NCBI GenBank assembly: GCA_032622095.1
Contig: CP136065.1
Coordinates: forward strand, 36,490,732-36,554,731
Source: Siphonodentalium dalli
Lineage: Eukaryota; Mollusca; Scaphopoda; Gadilida; Siphonodentaliidae
Reading direction: 5' to 3'
DNA length: 64,000 nt
The position numbers were made by a program, and so were the translations under genes. The notes under the pieces were generated by a model. That model worked only from the letters and a program-made list of their open reading frames with translations. It was not told the origin of the DNA and did not search any database. This document shows, piece after piece, positions 60,318 through 64,000 of this stretch (position 1 is its first letter; each line of letters starts with the position of its first letter).

Positions 60318-63300
60318 TTACACATCGTTGCAGTCCGGACAATTTTTGTATGTACATTTGGGATTCAGTTGATATGAAGATAGCCTATTTCGAGAGTAAT
60401 CATTTTTGAACATTGTTCGTGTTGGAAGACGTTTTAGTTTGTCGTCCAGGGAATTCCACATCTTCGGGAGATAGTGTTCTGGTAAGTTTTCCGAGAAGAC
60501 ACTTTTCGGTGTCCCAGATTTGAGCATACCATCTTGTCGCGTGTCATTTTGGAAACTTGTGAAGAAATTTTCAAATGAATTTGGTAACTGGTCGTGAAAC
60601 CAGTCATGCACAAGGAGATTTGAATGCAGGGTATAGATATCATTAAATTTTGAAATGTCGTTTGTTTTAAATAGCGGATCTGTGTGACTATTGTATTTTT
60701 TATTGTTTATTATGCGCATTAATTTTTTCTGCAGTTTGAATACTCTATCACTTTTATTCGAATTTCCCCATATACGTATAGCATACATCAAATTACTGTG
60801 AACTATTGCATAGTATAACGATTTGAGTGCTTCGCGTGGTAAGAAGTGCTTAATTTTATTCAGACTATAATTTGCACTGGCAATTCTAGCGCACACATGA
60901 TTTATATGATGATGAAATTTCAAATTGTCATCCAATTTCACACCTAAATATGTTAATGATTGTTCGTGTCTCGTGTTACCAACCTGTGTAATTTCGGTGT
61001 TGTTGATCATAAGTGATAGATTATCGCCCCTATGCGAGTTGGTCATAGGATGAAAGAGAATATATTTACATTTTGAAGGGTTTATTTGTATATAATTTGC
61101 ACAACACCATTCAAAGAATTTTGCTATTTCGGTATTCATATACGCTTTTAAGTCGTGTGTGTTATTACCATATGCATATAGGGTTGTGTCGTCAGCAAAT
61201 GAAAGTAGCGAGAGGGTGGTTGCATCTTTCATGTCGTTAACGTAAATTAGAAAAAGAAGAGGTCCTAAAAATCTACCCCCGGGGCACTCCACAACTAACA
61301 TCTAAAGTTTCAGAGAGTGTATTTTTAAGGCATACACATTGTTGTCTATTAACTAAATAGCTACGAAACCAGTCGTTTGTAAGACCTATAATTCCATAGT
61401 GGGATAGTTTAGATAAGAGTATTTCATGATTTATAGAGTCAAATGCTTTCGAAAAATCAACGAATAATGCTAGTGTTGAATCTCTAGATATTTGGTCATT
61501 ATTTTGTGCAACTGAACTTAGGAGTTGAATTATTGGATGGTAGGTTGAGTGTTTGCCACGAAAACCATACTGTGTTCGTACAATATATCAGTGTCGTTAA
61601 AGACACGGTTGGCCTTGGCGGTGGGTATCCTGTGAAAATATCTCCACCCGTCAAAAACCGCCACAAACAGAAAGAACATCCAAATGTAGATAGACTTTGT
61701 CCGTATACAAATAAGAAATATCGCATAAACAGTATGTTATGGTCATTTGTTTGACCATTGTTATGTAAACAAAAGCATAAAAAGTTACTTTTCTGGTGTT
61801 TGTTTATATTATGATGGTAAACATAAAGAGCGTTCTTTGTTGGTGAATACCTGATATGGAACTAATAAAGAGCGTTTATGCCATTTGTGTGTGATTAGCC
61901 AGTAACATTGTGCTGTCTTCTGTAACACAATCAGGCTCTTGCTTAGGTAAAATATAGTAGGTCTTTGTGATAACATACTGTTTACGCGATGGTCATGGTA
62001 TATATGAACGGAACTGTATGCGTTTTAATGTTTTTCTGTTTACGGTGTTTGGAACAAATATGAATATTTTCGAAAATTAAGGCCATTATTTTTTCCATAA
62101 TTTTGGAAAATATAGGAAGTATACTTATCGGTCGATACTTATTGAAATTAGAATTATCGCCCTTTTTAAAGACTGGTATAACTTTCGCCAGTTTCATGTC
62201 ATCTGGAAATTTCCCCACTTTGAATGAACGATTAATTATGTGAACCAGTGGTTGTGCTACTTCATTAATTGTTACTTTCATAAGTTTGCTGGAAATATTA
62301 TTTAAATCAAGAGTATGTTTTGGTTTTATTTTGAATGCTGTTAGAATTACTTCTTGCTCATTTGTAGGGAGAAGTTTAAAAATATGTGGATAATGGCCCG
62401 TAAGATAATCTACATGTGAGTTTTCAGTATGAGGTATCGAGTTGACTATGTTGTGTCCAACATTAACACAGAATGAATTGAAATGGGATGCAATCTCTTT
62501 TGGGTCAGATATGCGTTCGCCGTTGCTGATGAATTCGTTTGGTGGTATGACTGATGATATATTCTTGCCGATTATACTTCTAAGTATTTTCCAAGTGGCT
62601 TTCATGTTGCCCCTGTTTTCATTGAAAATATTATTATAGTAAAGCGATTTACTCTTCCTGATGACTTTATTATATATATTGCAGAATGTTATATATTTGT
62701 TTATGTTTAGATCGGTTGGATTTTTTAGTTTCGTTCTATATAGTTTGTTTTTTGTATGCGAAGACGTTAGGACTCCAGAAGTGATCCAAAGGTTTTGTTT
62801 TATGAATCTTTTAGGGATGTGAGTATTAGATACTGGGAAGGCTGTATGGAATGCATCGGTATACGTTGTAATAAATCTGTTGTATGATTCGTTTGGACAC
62901 TGGCATTATTATACATCATCAAACGATGATGTGGTAATAATTTGTTTGAACAAGTTTATATTTTTTTGTGAATAAACTCGCCGTTCACGCATAGAGCTCA
63001 TAAGTGGCGCCGGTGATTTAGTCCCATACATGTAGAAACATGCCAAATGATCAGAAACATCGGTAATTATTATACCCGATTCGTTATCATTCAAAACGTT
63101 GTTTGAGAAAATGTTGTCTATTAGAGTAGCTGAGAATTCAGTTATTCTAGTAGGTATGGTAATGGATGGTAAAAACCCTTCTGAGAACATTGTATCGACG
63201 AATTTTTTCAGTTTTGTTATGTGTGGCGAACTTTAATAAATCTATATTGAAATCACCGAATAAATAGCATTTTTTGTGCTCGTTGTTTACAGTACCTAAT

Positions 63301-63715
63301 ATGTTTTCAATCGACGACTGGAATACGTCTAAGTCAGATAAGGGCGCGGTATTTGATCTGTAGATACAACCGATGATGTAAGAATTATTTTTTTCGGGAA
63401 TTATTTCCAGGAACAGAGATTCAAATTTGTGAGCATTAAAAATTGTGAGATCGTCTCTAATTTTATATGGTAAATTGTCATTAACATAAACTGCCACGCC
63501 CCTCTTCCGTGGTCTGTCTCTGTTCTCGTCGTATATAGGAGACGGTGGTAACATTCTAGAGATAAATCGAGACCATTTGTGTGTATTTTGAATACGTCTG
63601 TTAGTCCTATTATATCGAATATGTTCTTTTCTTGTTGAAGTTCACAGAGAAAGTTATTTAATTTATCCCAGTTAGCACTTAAACTTCGACAATTGAGGTT
63701 TAAGATTTTGGCCAT
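60318..63715 (-). pseudogene. LINE ORF2: endonuclease-reverse transcriptase, frameshifted
   Basis: From ATG at 63715: endonuclease start (NCRSLSANWDKL), then after a frameshift near 63550 GVAVYVNDNLPYK, GCIYRSN and YLFGDFNIDLL; another shift near 63200 leads to TRITEFSATLIDNIFSN and SDHLACF. Reverse transcriptase: KVIPVFKKGD, YRPISILPIFSKIMEK; interrupted by an inserted MITE (61601 to about 62075); then QYGFRGKHST, FVDFSKAFDSINHE (motif A), GVPRG (motif B, shifted by one extra G near 61280), FADDTTLYA (motif C). Ends at 60318 with CPDCNDV. It cannot encode a working protein as it stands. Confidence 0.88.
61601..62075. mobile_element. Copy of the TTAA MITE nested in the LINE
   Basis: TTAA at 61597-61600 followed by AGACACGGTTGGCC; then ggtgggtatcctgtgaaaat and ccgtcaaaaaccgccacaaa match 56690-56745 in inverted orientation, continuing to about 62075. 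The far terminus is shortened. It splits the LINE reverse transcriptase before motif A. Confidence 0.75.
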
Positions 63716-63867
63716 TTATTGTTAGCGTGTTCGTATTTGGTTTTAAATTCTGAAGGAGATAGATATTGACAATTTTGTTCATGAAGATCAAATGGTGAGT
63801 CGGGAGATATTTCGTCTGGATCATTGGTATGTTTTAGAAGTTCCTCATATATTGTAGAAAAATCCAT
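63700..63867 (-). CDS. Short LINE ORF upstream of and overlapping ORF2 (55 aa)
   Basis: ATG at 63867 in a good context (gccatgg), ending TAA at 63700, overlapping the ORF2 start by 16 bases. Acidic, low-complexity peptide starting MDFSTIYEELLKH, with no domain recognised. It may be the remains of ORF1 or a leader frame of the LINE. Confidence 0.4.
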   Translation of the reverse strand: MDFSTIYEELLKHTNDPDEISPDSPFDLHEQNCQYLSPSEFKTKYEHANNKWPKS

Positions 63868-63894
63868 GGCTGACCCATATAAAAATGTACCTGG

Positions 63895-64000
63895 GTAAAT
63901 CTTGGTGTTTACCTAGGTATACCCCGGTACATATAGGTTTTACCCTGGTTCCACCCAGGTCACACCCAGGTTACACCCAGGTAAATCAGGGATTTATATA
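63895..64000. repeat. Short tandem repeats with CACCCAGGT
   Basis: Several copies of a ~10-bp unit (tacccaggt / cacccaggt) run to the window end. It may be the LINE 5' end or the microsatellite it inserted into. Confidence 0.6.

Larger units (their letters stand above)
59822..63900 (-). mobile_element. Non-LTR retrotransposon (LINE), CR1/Jockey-like, degenerate
   Basis: Endonuclease followed by reverse transcriptase on the minus strand, about 4.1 kb. The 3' end abuts copy 2 sequence at about 59821. The 3' UTR (59822-60317) contains an imperfect inverted pair around cggggacggcaggtagacaa and ttgtccccg. The 5' part reaches about 63900. The clade assignment is a judgement from motif style (endonuclease of the AP type, FADDT) and could be wrong. 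Confidence 0.85.

Overview
This is AT-rich, intron-rich eukaryotic DNA with very low coding density. It most likely comes from a marine invertebrate, probably a lophotrochozoan such as a mollusc or brachiopod. I infer that from a divergent, tandemly duplicated nicotinic acetylcholine receptor (nAChR) locus, a tRNA-derived SINE with an (AATC)n tail, and several families of non-autonomous DNA transposons. The species cannot be named from the sequence. No tRNA, rRNA, CRISPR array or bacterial-type operon is present.

The real genes are two tandem, same-strand (+) cys-loop receptor genes. Gene 2 appears complete: seven exons between about 26375 and 58750, each with consensus splice sites apart from a weak donor after exon 1, all joining in phase. 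It predicts a protein of about 455 residues with a cys-loop, a vicinal Cys pair, four membrane segments and a cation-type M2. The exon sizes 45 bp and 107 bp match the classical nAChR exons 3 and 4. Gene 1 enters from the left. Only its last two exons (M3 at 7741-7910, M4 at 16933-17211) lie in the window, and both are open and in phase.

Layout: 1-17.9 kb is copy 1 of a segmental duplication whose second copy is 45.3-59.8 kb. 17.2-26.3 kb is intergenic with several minisatellites. 26.3-45.3 kb holds the promoter candidate and exons 1-5 of gene 2, plus relics of decayed receptor exons. 45.3-59.8 kb is duplication copy 2, holding exons 6-7. A minus-strand, frameshifted non-LTR retrotransposon fills 59.8-64 kb.

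Because the two copies still align, each serves as an 'empty site' record for insertions in the other. This exposes near-exact insertions: a 4.36-kb inverted-repeat element (3128-7486), a block containing a 6-kb inverted-repeat element (8362-14324), a TTAA-targeting piggyBac-like palindromic MITE (57685-58064), a second TTAA MITE (56239-56758) that also sits inside the LINE, and a 7.9-kb repeat-filled block (47474-55388). A 3.2-kb CACTG-ended transposon sits 8 bp beyond the splice donor of gene 2 exon 5.

All calls were made by reading the sequence. No database search or alignment program was run, and coordinates of element ends and tandem arrays are approximate to a few bases.
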